Source of the DNA: Chara braunii
Taxonomy: Eukaryota > Streptophyta > Charophyceae > Charales > Characeae
Length of the DNA: 23,733 nt
Direction: 5' to 3'
Assembly: GCA_003427395.1 (NCBI GenBank)
Contig: BFEA01001081.1
Location: 103,638 to 127,370 of the forward strand
Part shown: piece after piece, positions 7,410 through 15,874 of the stretch
Numbering within the stretch: the first letter of the stretch is position 1
How the letters are laid out: every line of letters begins with the position of its first letter
Made by a program: the position numbers and the translations under genes
The notes under the pieces: generated by a model
What the model was told of the DNA's origin: nothing
Databases searched by the model: none
Seen by the model: only the letters and a program-made list of their open reading frames with translations

Positions 7410-9995
7410 TCACAATGCAGGCATCCCGCCCTCCAGGCAAAACGAAGACGCGCCCTCTTTCAGGAGCAAGGTGTTGAGCACAGAAGACCTTTGCTGCGCA
7501 CGGCGAGATGGACTCTCCTCGGCTACGGGAAACAAAGTCCTCGCAGACAAGTGCGAATCTACTCGCACTTGATCAGACCTCAGGGTGGCCTCGTCTCGCA
7601 TGTCGGAATCTCGACTCCCTGCGCAGTGAGGGTCAGTACCCATATACTGGGGACTCCCGNACGTTCTACGCTTTCCGCCCGACCCCTTCCCGCCCGACCC
7701 CTTCCCGCCCAACCCCTTTCCGCAGGAGTCCTTTCCGCCTGACCCCTTTCCGCCGGACGCCTTCTCTACCGACGATGTCTCGCCCGTCCTCTTTCCAGCA
7801 AACTGTGAGTCGTTTCCTCCGCCGTCTCCGCCATCTCCTTCGTCTCCTTCTCCACCCACTCCCGGATGCTGACCGCCTGACGGAGGTTGCGGCATGCGCC
7901 AGTCAATGCCACGAGACGGTGTCGTTTCGAGTGTGTAGAAAGGCGCTCGAAACTCCAATATGTTGTTGGCGTACAACTCATTTAGCTTTTGTTCTGCATA
8001 CGCAGCGACGTCCGGTTCGTTCCTCTCGGGGTTCATGAGACTCAAATGCTCCACCAGAGCAGTTCTCGCCGTTCTCTTAAATGCACCCGCTCCCAATCTC
8101 TTCAGTCCACTCCACTTGCCGTCGGCCTCCTTCATTGCCATGACCCAAATTCCATTCCTCACAGCAGGTTGGAATATCCTCGGGTGCCAGACGACGTCGT
8201 GTCCCGAGACATCCTCCGACGTGAACCGGTGATGCTTACTGAAGAAGAAGAGTCTGTCATTCTCCCAGGTATCATGGTCCCCAGGGAGCTTGTCACAAGG
8301 TTCGTAATCATAGTCTCTCTCTTCCTCCCCATCATCAGACGATTGGTCGTCGACTCTTTCACGCCGAAACACACGCTTCAAACCGGCAGGGGACGTGCTA
8401 TATCTTTGAGGGTCACCTTCCTCTTCATCACCAACCTGTCCAACCACTCGAGGAAGTGGCATGGAATCGAAATCGAAGGTTTCCGAGTCGCTCAGCTCCT
8501 CCATGTCTTCAGCGTCGAAAGGGTCCTCCTCGTCAAACTGTGACTTGTAGTTTTCGAGGGTGAGCGGTTCGGCCAGCGTGAAGTAAACGTGCTCCAGCCT
8601 TCTCAGGAAATGCGAGACAGACTCCCTGGGTGCATCGTCGTACCTATTGAGCACACTAAACACCAGGTTTCTCCGTCGAGTGTATTCAAGGTCGGTAGGA
8701 CCAAACGGTCCGGGTTGGAAAAGGAAGTCCCAAACCTCCGTCATTTTGTTCCCCGACATTTTCCAATACATGTCACGCTTGGGATCCCAGTTTCGTTCGC
8801 CGGTGGTGAGGACAAACTCGCAAGCATTGCGAGTGTTTGCAACGCGTGCCTTCACGAACTCGTGAAGGTAATCGATCATCCTCGCCTCCTTCTCCAACGA
8901 GACGACGTTCCGACCGGTGCGCATGAGCTCCCACACGACAGACGCATGCGCCTTCCCAAAGAAAAAAAGAATTTGCCCAACTTTGCAAAAGTTTTCGAGT
9001 AGACTTAGTAGACGGGACGGGTTCTGCTCCATCTCCCCATAAGCAGGTCCACTAACACTTGTCACGCCACCGTCCTCCCACATGCTACGAGAGAACCTTT
9101 CCTCTTCTGGCACGTCGAAACACGCCACAGCCTGTCCTGATGGGTCCGACGAACAGACAGCTTTCGAGCGGGCCGGCACTGTGTGTTTGGCCGGACTTCG
9201 ACCATGAGCACGGGAAGCCTTTGTCAGACTTCTGGCCGGGTAGACTGCGAATGTGTTGTCTTCCAACTTTTCGCCATTAAAGATCACGTACAGGCGGTCA
9301 CACTCCTCAACCAGCATATTGCCTTCCCGAACAGTGGCCTGCTTTTGTGCATTGCGCACCCACTTCCCTGTCCTGACGTGATAGACACTAAGCCTGGTCA
9401 TGCCTTTCAAGAAACTGAGCTCCCAACGAGAGGGGAAAAAGACCACAAGTGCCCAGTGTGTTGGCGAAAGTGTTTGGAGAACGCCTTGCAAGTTCGCGAA
9501 ATCGTCTTCTCGCCAGTCTGTGAGGAGTGTGGGATCACACAAATCGAGGACGTACAGGTTGCACACGTAATGTTGCACAACCTCACGGATCGCAGTGACA
9601 TGACTGTGAGCTTGGGAAGGCGGGAAAGCGAAAGGAATAAGGCTGGTCACCCGGTTGAGGTCGGGCCATTTGATGTGCCCCACATCCCTGCTGACCGTGA
9701 TCGCGTCTCGAACTTCTTCTTCCGTCCGTCGCAAGATGGAACGGACAGACTTTTCGAAAGATTTAGGGAACCTGCCGTCCTCGTACAATTTCTTCGCGTC
9801 GTCGAGGGAGTCCTTCTCGTGCAGAAGAGTACGTTTGCAAGTGTTCACGTACTCCACCGCGCCCTGGAAATGCTTTCGCATTTCGACCCACACCTGTTTC
9901 GTGAGGCCCTGCGGCCCGAACTCCTCTAGAAGCCGCCCTCGTGCGGAAAAAAGGGCTCCCGTAGCACCAAACACTTTCGTCTTGCTCCGTTTCAA
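7410..9995 (-). CDS. Segment 3 of broken gene: degenerate DNA N4/N6-methyltransferase-like domain and C-terminal region
   Basis: The 3' part of the gene that begins at 12437. Residues 148-161 (YVLDLCDPTLLTDW) sit where beta-class N4/N6 methyltransferases have the catalytic DPPW/Y motif. Residues 326-370 (NPSRLLSLLENF, FFFGKAHASVVWELMRTGRN, VVSLEKE) follow the family order of motif X/I, where DxFxGSGTT..a...gR..igiE is usual. Both motifs are altered (DPT, FGKAHA), so activity is doubtful. After an acidic linker (about 485-565), residues 576-690 form a conserved-looking module (LFFFSKHHRFTSEDV, FQPAVRNGIWVMAMKEADGKW). The end is Gly/Lys repeats, then the assembly N at 7660 (residue 779). Beyond it the ORF runs to TGA 7410, but that part contains a palindrome and is probably not coding. 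The first ~17 codons are out of frame: the real junction from segment 2 is near 9939-9943. Confidence 0.7.
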   Translation of the reverse strand: MKRSKTKVFGATGALFSARGRLLEEFGPQGLTKQVWVEMRKHFQGAVEYVNTCKRTLLHEKDSLDDAKKLYEDGRFPKSFEKSVRSILRRTEEEVRDAITVSRDVGHIKWPDLNRVTSLIPFAFPPSQAHSHVTAIREVVQHYVCNLYVLDLCDPTLLTDWREDDFANLQGVLQTLSPTHWALVVFFPSRWELSFLKGMTRLSVYHVRTGKWVRNAQKQATVREGNMLVEECDRLYVIFNGEKLEDNTFAVYPARSLTKASRAHGRSPAKHTVPARSKAVCSSDPSGQAVACFDVPEEERFSRSMWEDGGVTSVSGPAYGEMEQNPSRLLSLLENFCKVGQILFFFGKAHASVVWELMRTGRNVVSLEKEARMIDYLHEFVKARVANTRNACEFVLTTGERNWDPKRDMYWKMSGNKMTEVWDFLFQPGPFGPTDLEYTRRRNLVFSVLNRYDDAPRESVSHFLRRLEHVYFTLAEPLTLENYKSQFDEEDPFDAEDMEELSDSETFDFDSMPLPRVVGQVGDEEEGDPQRYSTSPAGLKRVFRRERVDDQSSDDGEEERDYDYEPCDKLPGDHDTWENDRLFFFSKHHRFTSEDVSGHDVVWHPRIFQPAVRNGIWVMAMKEADGKWSGLKRLGAGAFKRTARTALVEHLSLMNPERNEPDVAAYAEQKLNELYANNILEFRAPFYTLETTPSRGIDWRMPQPPSGGQHPGVGGEGDEGDGGDGGGNDSQFAGKRTGETSSVEKASGGKGSGGKDSCGKGLGGKGSGGKGSGGKRRTXGSPQYMGTDPHCAGSRDSDMRDEATLRSDQVRVDSHLSARTLFPVAEESPSRRAQQRSSVLNTLLLKEGASSFCLEGGMPAL
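7549..7570. repeat. 22-bp palindrome, perfect arms
   Basis: AAGTGCGA, spacer ATCTAC, TCGCACTT: both 8-bp arms match perfectly. It lies inside the methyltransferase ORF but on the far side of the 7660 gap, where the ORF is probably non-coding. Confidence 0.85.
7660..7660. other. Assembly gap (1 N)
   Basis: A single N of unknown true length inside the low-complexity 3' end of the methyltransferase-like ORF. Sequence on its left may not belong to the same gene. Confidence 0.8.
7671..7770 (-). repeat. 15-bp minisatellite coding GKGSG-type repeats
   Basis: A degenerate 15-bp unit (plus strand CCCGACCCCTTCCCG-like) repeated about six times. On the minus strand it encodes Gly-Lys-Gly-Ser/Gly repeats at the end of the methyltransferase-like protein. 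It adjoins the assembly gap, consistent with assembly difficulty. Confidence 0.75.
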
Positions 9996-10920
9996 GGAAC
10001 AAGATGTAGTGGAACATACGGAGCATCACACGGTCCACTTTCGTCGTCGTGACCATGTCTTTAATTCCAGGTTTATGCTGACACTTCAGATGCCCGCCCG
10101 CGGATTGGACGAACACTCCCCTTAGTGCGAGAATGTCGTCGAGGATCAATAGTTTCTCGACATCGGTCATGTCGGTGAGACACTGCCAACAAAACATGTC
10201 TGGCTCCTTCACGACCACGAAAAACTTGTCGTCCACTTGTGTTTTCTTTTTGGTTGGAGGCGGCAGGACCCGGACCAGCCACCCCATCTTCGTTTCACCA
10301 GCCGCCCCTTTCGAGCCCATTTCCGGAATTGCTTGCAGACCCGGAGATTTGTCTGGCATGTATTTGTCCGGCCTCGACAATGGCGTCTTGCCGTCGCCGC
10401 CCAACAACTTCCCCATCGCCCATTTCGCGTAGAACTCCATGGATTTGCGGAAAATGTCATCACCTGCCGTCACGAGCTGCATCCACTGCCTCAATGCATT
10501 GCCAACGGCAGCGACATACTCCTCGTCGGCGAGCGACAAATCTTTTTTTGCCAACGTCCAGTGAGCTTCGTTCGGACTCTTTCCCAAAAGCAACTTTTGG
10601 AATTCGGAAAACTTTTGTTTTTCGGCCTCCTTGCCGGAAGGGTTCCCTTGAATGGCCATCGACCTTCCTTCTTTCTCCCATGCCTCCCGCATGTCCAATA
10701 ACGCGGCCTTCTGCGATCGCTGCTTAGACATCTTGTGTCTCATGTTCTCGTTGAGACAAACCTGCCTATAGCCCTCGAAATCTCGGTCGGAGAACCACAC
10801 TACTCTCGCTGGCCATGAGTGCATCTTCCACAAATCGAATATTGGCTTACCTTCCAACTCCTTCACAGCAGCCACGGTGTGTTGACCGTTAACAGGGTAA
10901 TAGTAGTACTTGTCCTTGTC
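9763..10920 (-). CDS. Segment 2 of broken gene: ParB/sulfiredoxin-fold domain core and middle region
   Basis: It directly follows the in-frame TAG at 10921-10923. The frame gives DKDKYYYYPVNGQHTVAAVKELEG, whose NGQHTVAA matches the ParB box II / G-x-H-R type motif. It continues with WPARVVWFSDRDF and CLNENMRHKMSK, the usual 'lN..H' continuation. ParB-fold domains bind or hydrolyse nucleotides and often act in DNA partition, and they are found fused to DNA methyltransferases in phages. The following ~250 residues (to GSPFFRT) are unrecognised. Past about 9943 the frame drifts into a shadow of segment 3, so the true segment ends there. The product would need read-through of the TAG. Confidence 0.7.
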   Translation of the reverse strand, partial: DKDKYYYYPVNGQHTVAAVKELEGKPIFDLWKMHSWPARVVWFSDRDFEGYRQVCLNENMRHKMSKQRSQKAALLDMREAWEKEGRSMAIQGNPSGKEAEKQKFSEFQKLLLGKSPNEAHWTLAKKDLSLADEEYVAAVGNALRQWMQLVTAGDDIFRKSMEFYAKWAMGKLLGGDGKTPLSRPDKYMPDKSPGLQAIPEMGSKGAAGETKMGWLVRVLPPPTKKKTQVDDKFFVVVKEPDMFCWQCLTDMTDVEKLLILDDILALRGVFVQSAGGHLKCQHKPGIKDMVTTTKVDRVMLRMFHYILFLETEQDESVWCYGSPFFRTRAASRGVRAAGPHETGVGRNAKAFPGRGGVREHLQTYSSAREGLPRRREEIVRGRQVP

Positions 10921-10923
10921 CTA

Positions 10924-11022
10924 TGACTTGAAGACATCTTTGTGAACCCTGTCAGCTTTGTCCAGCCTACGTGTCACCGGCTTGTAGATGGGTGCCAGAA
11001 CCAAAGGGTTTTTCGTCCAGAT
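10924..11022 (-). pseudogene. ParB-domain link between segments 1 and 2, ended by in-frame TAG
   Basis: In the frame of segment 2, IWTKNPLVLAPIYKPVTRRL...HKDVFKS is followed by TAG at 10921-10923 and then segment 2 in the same frame. In ParB-like domains this stretch carries the 'PlxV' strand between the R-containing start and the G-x-H box, so it is clearly part of the gene. Segment 1 enters this frame by a -1 shift at 11022-11028. Confidence 0.65.
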
Positions 11023-11028
11023 TTTCCC
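11022..11028 (-). other. GGGAAAA heptamer at the -1 frame change
   Basis: Read on the minus strand, the zero frame is GGG GGA AAA and the heptamer G GGA AAA fits the X XXY YYZ pattern of -1 slippery sites. The reading frame moves by exactly -1 here, from segment 1 to the ParB continuation. The surrounding A4G5A4 run is equally prone to indels, so an ordinary mutation or sequencing error is the simpler explanation. Confidence 0.35.
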
Positions 11029-12437
11029 CCTTTTCTCGCAACCTTGATGTCGTCCACAGTTTCGCGATTTAGACTGCGGTGGTTGTAATATCTTTCCCAA
11101 CACGGGATGTCGCAGATCTTCCTGGGGTCGATGAGCAGTTGGACGGGGAGCTCCTTCTCCACGATTTCACTGCCATCGTTCCGCCCGTATTCGAGCCAGA
11201 ACGCTGCCACTTCGTCGCACTCCTCACCGACAGACCGTTCGCCCCCGCTCGCCGCCTCAGTAGTCTTTCGCCTTCGAGGTTTCTTCTGGCCATCGCCTTC
11301 TTCAACTGCCACTTTCCGTTTCGATTTCCCTGAAGGTTCTCTCGCGGCCGCAGCGCCTGGATCAGCCGAATCTCCTCCACCCACAGCTTGTCCTTCGCGG
11401 ATGGTCAAACCGTCGGGCCTCCTCACTTTCTTACTTGTCGTCCCACGCTCTTCCTTCGGCGGCCTCTTTCCCGAGGCACGTTCTCCGACGTCACCTCCAT
11501 CCCCGCCCATCACCGCCTCCGATTTTCCTCTCATCCTCTTCATGCGGAGGGTCCCTTCCGCCACCTCCTCTCGCACCATCCTCTGTCGCTCGCGCTTCTT
11601 CTTCGAAGGAGTCTGCTCCCCACCAGAGCTTTCGCGGACAGCGCCCATCCCTCCGACACCTTGCCTCGATCTACCGGATTCTCTTCTCATCTCATCTCGA
11701 AGCGAATACGTGTTGCCGCCGGAGCGGACCTTGATGAGTTTCGGATTGCCGACCCGTTGAGTCCCTGTACCCTGAGAATGCAAGTCCGACTTGTTCTCAG
11801 GAGCATCCAGGCCGACCCGCGTGTGAACGCTGCGCGCGCGCCCCTTAACCCGACCCCCAGCGTCTTGAATCAGACTCCCGCACCCCACTGCCGCAACTGG
11901 AGTTTCTTGAGCCAAGCCGGACGACCTCTCATGGGGTGACAGAAGCCGGAAAACATGTTCTCGCGGAAGAACCGGACGTTCTTTCGGCACCATCAGCGCG
12001 AGATCGAGATATTGCTCTGGCGATGGATGACGCTTGTTGCCGCCATCGTAAAGGCCTTTGAAGTGAGAGCACAACGTCATGTTCGAGCCGTACCCTGCGA
12101 AACGCTTGATGGTCACCAACACACCTTTAACACCACTGAGAGGCAGTGTGCACTCGTTGTAGAAGGCGACAGTATGCAGCTTGAGCAAACCTCCGGGAGT
12201 CTTGGCGCACACGACGATGGTACCGAGAGGAAGAACGTTGTCCACTCCCTCAGCGTCTAGAACAGAAGTGGGTAGCATGAAAACAACTGGCCCAAAAAGG
12301 TCCCACCGAACAACGAAGTCCAAAAACCATTGTGCTCTCATTGCGTGCATATACTGAGGAGTAGATTGCTGTAGAGGTCGTCCGTCCCCGGGGGTAGATG
12401 GTCCAGCGCTTGTGGATGTGTTCTTCACGGATGCCAT
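11023..12437 (-). CDS. Segment 1 of broken gene: N-terminal unknown domain, basic linker, start of ParB-like domain
   Basis: Starts at ATG 12435-12437 with G at +4. Residues about 30-170 look folded (QYMHAMRAQWFLDFVVRW, VLPLGTIVVCAKTPGGLLKLH, EQYLDLALMVPKERP), and I do not recognise the domain. Residues about 190-420 are a long Lys/Arg/Ser/Gly-rich disordered linker with several KKxRR-type stretches that could be nuclear localisation signals. Residues about 434-466 (LLIDPRKICDIPCWERYYNHR.LNRETVDDIKV) resemble the start of a ParB N-terminal domain, including the conserved n.R and 'v..l..am' helix. After that the frame runs into about 21 unrelated residues and a stop, while the ParB domain continues in the -1 frame. 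Confidence 0.7.
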
Positions 12438-12450
12438 TGTACTCCCACCC

Positions 12451-12513
12451 GTTGACTAGCACGCCCAACCTTAGACCAACTCGGATGACTAATACGCCCA
12501 ACCCCAGACCACT
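12451..12513. repeat. 33-bp direct repeat upstream of the ParB-methyltransferase start
   Basis: Two similar copies (about 12451-12480 and 12484-12513, sharing TGACTA, ACGCCCAACC and AGACCA) lie just upstream of ATG 12437. They could be promoter-proximal elements. No TATA box is evident. Confidence 0.5.
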
Positions 12514-12639
12514 ACAAAAGCGAAGTGCGAACTAATGGAGGACGAAAAAAAATTAAGAGATGGGTGTTCGAAATGCACACGAAGTCACAATAATCGGGTG
12601 AAGGATAGGAAAGACAGTAGTCCTTTGGCAGAGTGCAAA

Positions 12640-13440
12640 CGAGCTCGCTGTCGTAGAATCGAGGAAGAGGTGATTTATCTTCAGGAAAGTACGAACTAAC
12701 TCGGAGTTTCGCGAATGAAGTTGTCTACAACAAGTACCGCATGGGTATTGACAAGGAGGAACCGACGTGCAGTTCCGGGCTCAAGGAAACCGAAGCATGA
12801 GATTGGTGTTTGAAATGCAAACGAATACAAAACAATTGGGTGGCTGGCAGAGTGAGTTTGGAGGGAAGAAGACAACTCTTCAGAAAGATTGCGACCTGAC
12901 TAGATGCCCTCGAAACGAGTAAGTGCGCAGGGTGTTGACAAGTGCGAACTAACTCGCAGTTCTGTAGACAACACAACAATGGCAACCCGCAGCACTAGGG
13001 GAAAGTGCGAACTAACTCGGAATTGTGGAACTGAAGACCTGAAAGACACACGAAACGAGTAATATGTGGTTTATAGAGAAGTGCGAAGGGTGTCGACAAG
13101 TGCGAACTAACTCGCAGTTCTGCTGACAGGACAACAATTGCAACCCGAAGTACAAGGGGAAAGTACGAACTGANNNNNAGTACAAGGGGAAAGTACGAAC
13201 TGACTCGGAATTGTGGAACTGAAGACCAGGTTTATCGACAAGTGCGAAGGGTGTCGACAAGTGCGAACTAACTAGCAGTTCTGTAGACAAGACAACAATG
13301 GAAACCCGCAGCACCGGGGGAAAGTACGAACTAGCTTGGAATTGTGGAACCGAAGACCTGAAAGCCGCACGAGATGGGTTATCAACTCCTCCAGCAGTGT
13401 TGCTCAAAAAGTGCGAACTAACTCGCATTTGTGGAAATAA
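12640..13440. repeat. Tandem array, ~160-bp unit, two palindrome copies per unit
   Basis: Units begin near 12940, 13098 and 13259, with partial or diverged units on both sides. Each carries two palindrome versions in alternation: one ending TCGCAGTT followed by CTG(T/C)(A/T)GACA, the other ending TCGGAATT followed by GTGGAAC. Palindrome copies are at 12687, 12940, 13003, 13098, 13191, 13259, 13322 and 13409. Short ORFs cross it but simply read the repeat. The array lies upstream of the leftward ParB-methyltransferase gene. Confidence 0.85.
13149..13203. other. Assembly gap (5 N) flanked by exact 25-bp duplication
   Basis: The 25 bp at 13149-13173 recur exactly at 13179-13203 on either side of NNNNN (13174-13178). 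This is the same overlap artefact as at 951 and 2527, inside a tandem array. Confidence 0.8.
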
Positions 13441-13463
13441 AGAACTGCCTTTAATGACATATT

Positions 13464-13466
<3 letters not shown>

Positions 13467-13541
<75 letters not shown>

Positions 13542-13570
13542 ACGATATAGATGTATATATATATATATGT
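13467..13570. repeat. (CT)n-(TA)n compound microsatellite
   Basis: About fifteen CT dinucleotides run into about twenty TA dinucleotides, then an interrupted TATA stretch to about 13570. ORFs here (poly-Arg/Glu or Ile/Tyr) are artefacts of the repeat. Confidence 0.95.
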
Positions 13571-14262
13571 ATATCAGGTCGGCGATCTCACAAGGGACAG
13601 GTGAGCGAAAATCGGGAATTGATTCGTGGTTCGCCATGTGCAGCGATGACCACAAGTTGCGAAGAGGATCGAGCAGCTTTATACGAACGTTATCGTGGCA
13701 ATGGCGAAAGGTAATCGAGCTGCGGAACGCGGATCGGCTATGGCGGACGGAGGTGGAGGGTGGAAAAAAGACATCAAAACTTATCCACTCGCGAAACAAC
13801 AAAACCAGGAACTGATTCGGGGTTCAACAGAACGCGGCTGTGACGTTATATCCTGCAGGTACAAACAGGGCATCTGGGAATGTGTTCGGACGTCAGACAC
13901 AGAATACGACAACTCAAGTTATATACTTTTACCTTCGTCGTGCGTTGAGCGAGCAACCAACGTCGGACGGATATGGATGTGCGACCACCGAACCAGCTAT
14001 GGTGGAGGGATATCGAGCTAGGAAGAGCGAAGACCGAAGAGCGAAGAGCGAACCGAACACAATGTAGCAACTACGGACGGAGTGAAGAGCGAAGAGTGAG
14101 CTTGCTATGGCGGAAGGTGGGGGGGGTTGAAGACCAAATATCAGAACGCGCGCAGAAGCGATAGCACGTCTCTAGAGCACCAACAAAAGGGATAACTCGA
14201 GGGCTACAACGCCTTTTATACTTTGCTGCAGCAAGCCTCGCGTCGAGATCAAGGTGGGGCTG
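13571..14262. other. Non-coding spacer, no gene seen
   Basis: Only short ORFs without recognisable domains. A GGAATTGATTCGTGGTTC-like phrase recurs near 13616 and 13809. A GAAGAGCGAA-type low-complexity stretch lies at about 14020-14100, and a G9 run near 14125. I see no RNA gene. Confidence 0.5.
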
Positions 14263-14325
14263 AATCGATTCGCATATCGCACCCCTGGGCCCATAATCGA
14301 TTCGCGTATCGCACCCCTGGGCCCA
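14263..14325. repeat. 31-bp direct repeat x2
   Basis: 14263-14293 and 14295-14325 are nearly identical (AATCGATTCGC, A or G, TATCGCACCCCTGGGCCCA) and separated by one base. Only one difference is seen. Confidence 0.85.
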
Positions 14326-14564
14326 CAAAATGCCAAGGCCTATAAACGGTAAGGGGTACGGGAAATTGTCATCCGTCGATCAACAATTTTCAACCGCTCA
14401 GATGAACGGAGCCACTGATATGCAAGTGGCCCCAAAATCTCCATCCACTCCGGCGTGCAATGATGTGACAGTTCCCGAAAACACGGGGAAGGCAATGTCA
14501 TTTTCGCAGTTCTAATCTGGACCGTCGACCGACATGACCATCGTTGTGCCTGCTATCTCCATTG

Positions 14565-14910
14565 TTGCACCATGTTTCTCCATCGGTACGCAATCTCTCT
14601 CTCTCGCTGCGGCACATCTCCCAATCAGTTCGCGATCTCTTTTCCTTCCTGCGCCATCTACCTTCTTCCCCGGAATATACAACGCACGTTCATTAGAGTT
14701 GTCGTTAGACTGAAAGGTGACCCGAATTCAGCTGTAATGACCAGACGTTGTATTCGGGGGAAGACTGTGACTCCATCCATATGCGCCATCTCTCTCAATC
14801 GGTGCGCCATCTCTCTCCATGTATTTTCATCGATGCGCTGTCTGGCCATCGCTTCGCAATCTTTCTCCATCTCAAAAAATAGTACGCCATCTTTCCCTAT
14901 TTCTCTCTTG
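14565..14910. repeat. Degenerate ~20-bp minisatellite
   Basis: Loose repeats of a phrase like TGCGCCATCTCTCTCCATCG, clearest at about 14570-14670 and 14775-14905, with unrelated sequence between. No gene is supported. Confidence 0.55.
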
Positions 14911-14944
14911 CGACGATATGTGGCTCGTACTACACGCAAAACAA

Positions 14945-15375
14945 TCCGGAAACAACTTGCACTTGTACCCGCAGTTTCGTAATGGAAATGCTCGTTTACA
15001 AGTGCGAATTCAATCGTTCTTGAACCAACCAACTCCTTAATTTGTTATTGTTTAGTCCATAGGTCAGAATTAACTCGCACTTGTACCCCCAGTTTCGTAA
15101 TGAAAATGCCCATTTGCAAGTGAGAATTTATTCGCTCTTCAACGAACCATCCCCCTTAATTTCTTACTCTTTAGTCCATAAGTCCCAATTTCATAGTTGA
15201 AATGCTCGTTTTCAAGTGCGAATTTATTCGCTCTTCAACCAACCATCACCCTAAATTTGTGACTCTTTAGTCCATAAACCCCAGTTTCATAATGGAAATG
15301 CTCGTTTGCAAGTGCAAATTTATTCGCTCTTCAACCAACCATCCTCCTCAATTTGTTCCTCTTTAGTCGATAAGT
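14945..15375. repeat. Tandem array, ~95-118-bp unit, four palindrome-bearing copies
   Basis: Each unit reads AGTTTCRTAATGGAAATGCTCGTTT, then palindrome, then CAACCAACCATC, then TTAGTCCATA. Palindromes start at 15000, 15118, 15214 and 15310, with another at 15061. Further isolated copies follow at 15492, 15538, 15611 and 15803. The array lies upstream of the rightward transposase-like gene, mirroring the 160-bp array on the other side. Confidence 0.85.
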
Positions 15376-15874
15376 CGTGTCTCTTCTCAGCCCAAAAGAA
15401 TGAAGTCCTTTTGTATTTGCGAGTTAGCTCGCCACTGAACCAACCACAAAGGCAATTTCTTATTGCACGGCGTAATTGAAATGTTCCTCTAAAGTGCGAA
15501 TTTTTTGGCACTTGAAATTTCTTGCTGTTTGGTGGATAATACCGAATTGACTCGCACTTGTGTTCGCTCTTGTTCCGACTATGAACTTAATTTCGTACTG
15601 TACGTTGTATAAGTCCGAATCAGCTCGCATTTGTACTCTCGCCTGAAAAAGTGCGAGTTACTCGGACATATCCAAACCACTTGCACACTGAACGAGTGGG
15701 AGAGGAGTCGGACTTGAGACACCACTTGAGCCTCACATTAGGGTTCGACAAACCGATATGGATTCAAATGTTGTTGTTCCACTGTTTTGTGATAAATATT
15801 AGAAATGCGAGTTTGCTCCCTCTTGTTTATTCCCTGACCTTATCATACGTTGACGTGATTTTCTTGTTATACAG

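Noticed and set aside
13404-13802. ORFs rich in Arg/Glu or Ile/Tyr repeats near 13.5 kb
   Set aside because: They are translations of the CT and TA microsatellite.
12640-15375. Regular palindromic repeats considered as a CRISPR array
   Set aside because: Spacers between palindromes are themselves repeated, unit lengths are 95-160 bp, there are no cas genes, and the context is eukaryotic.
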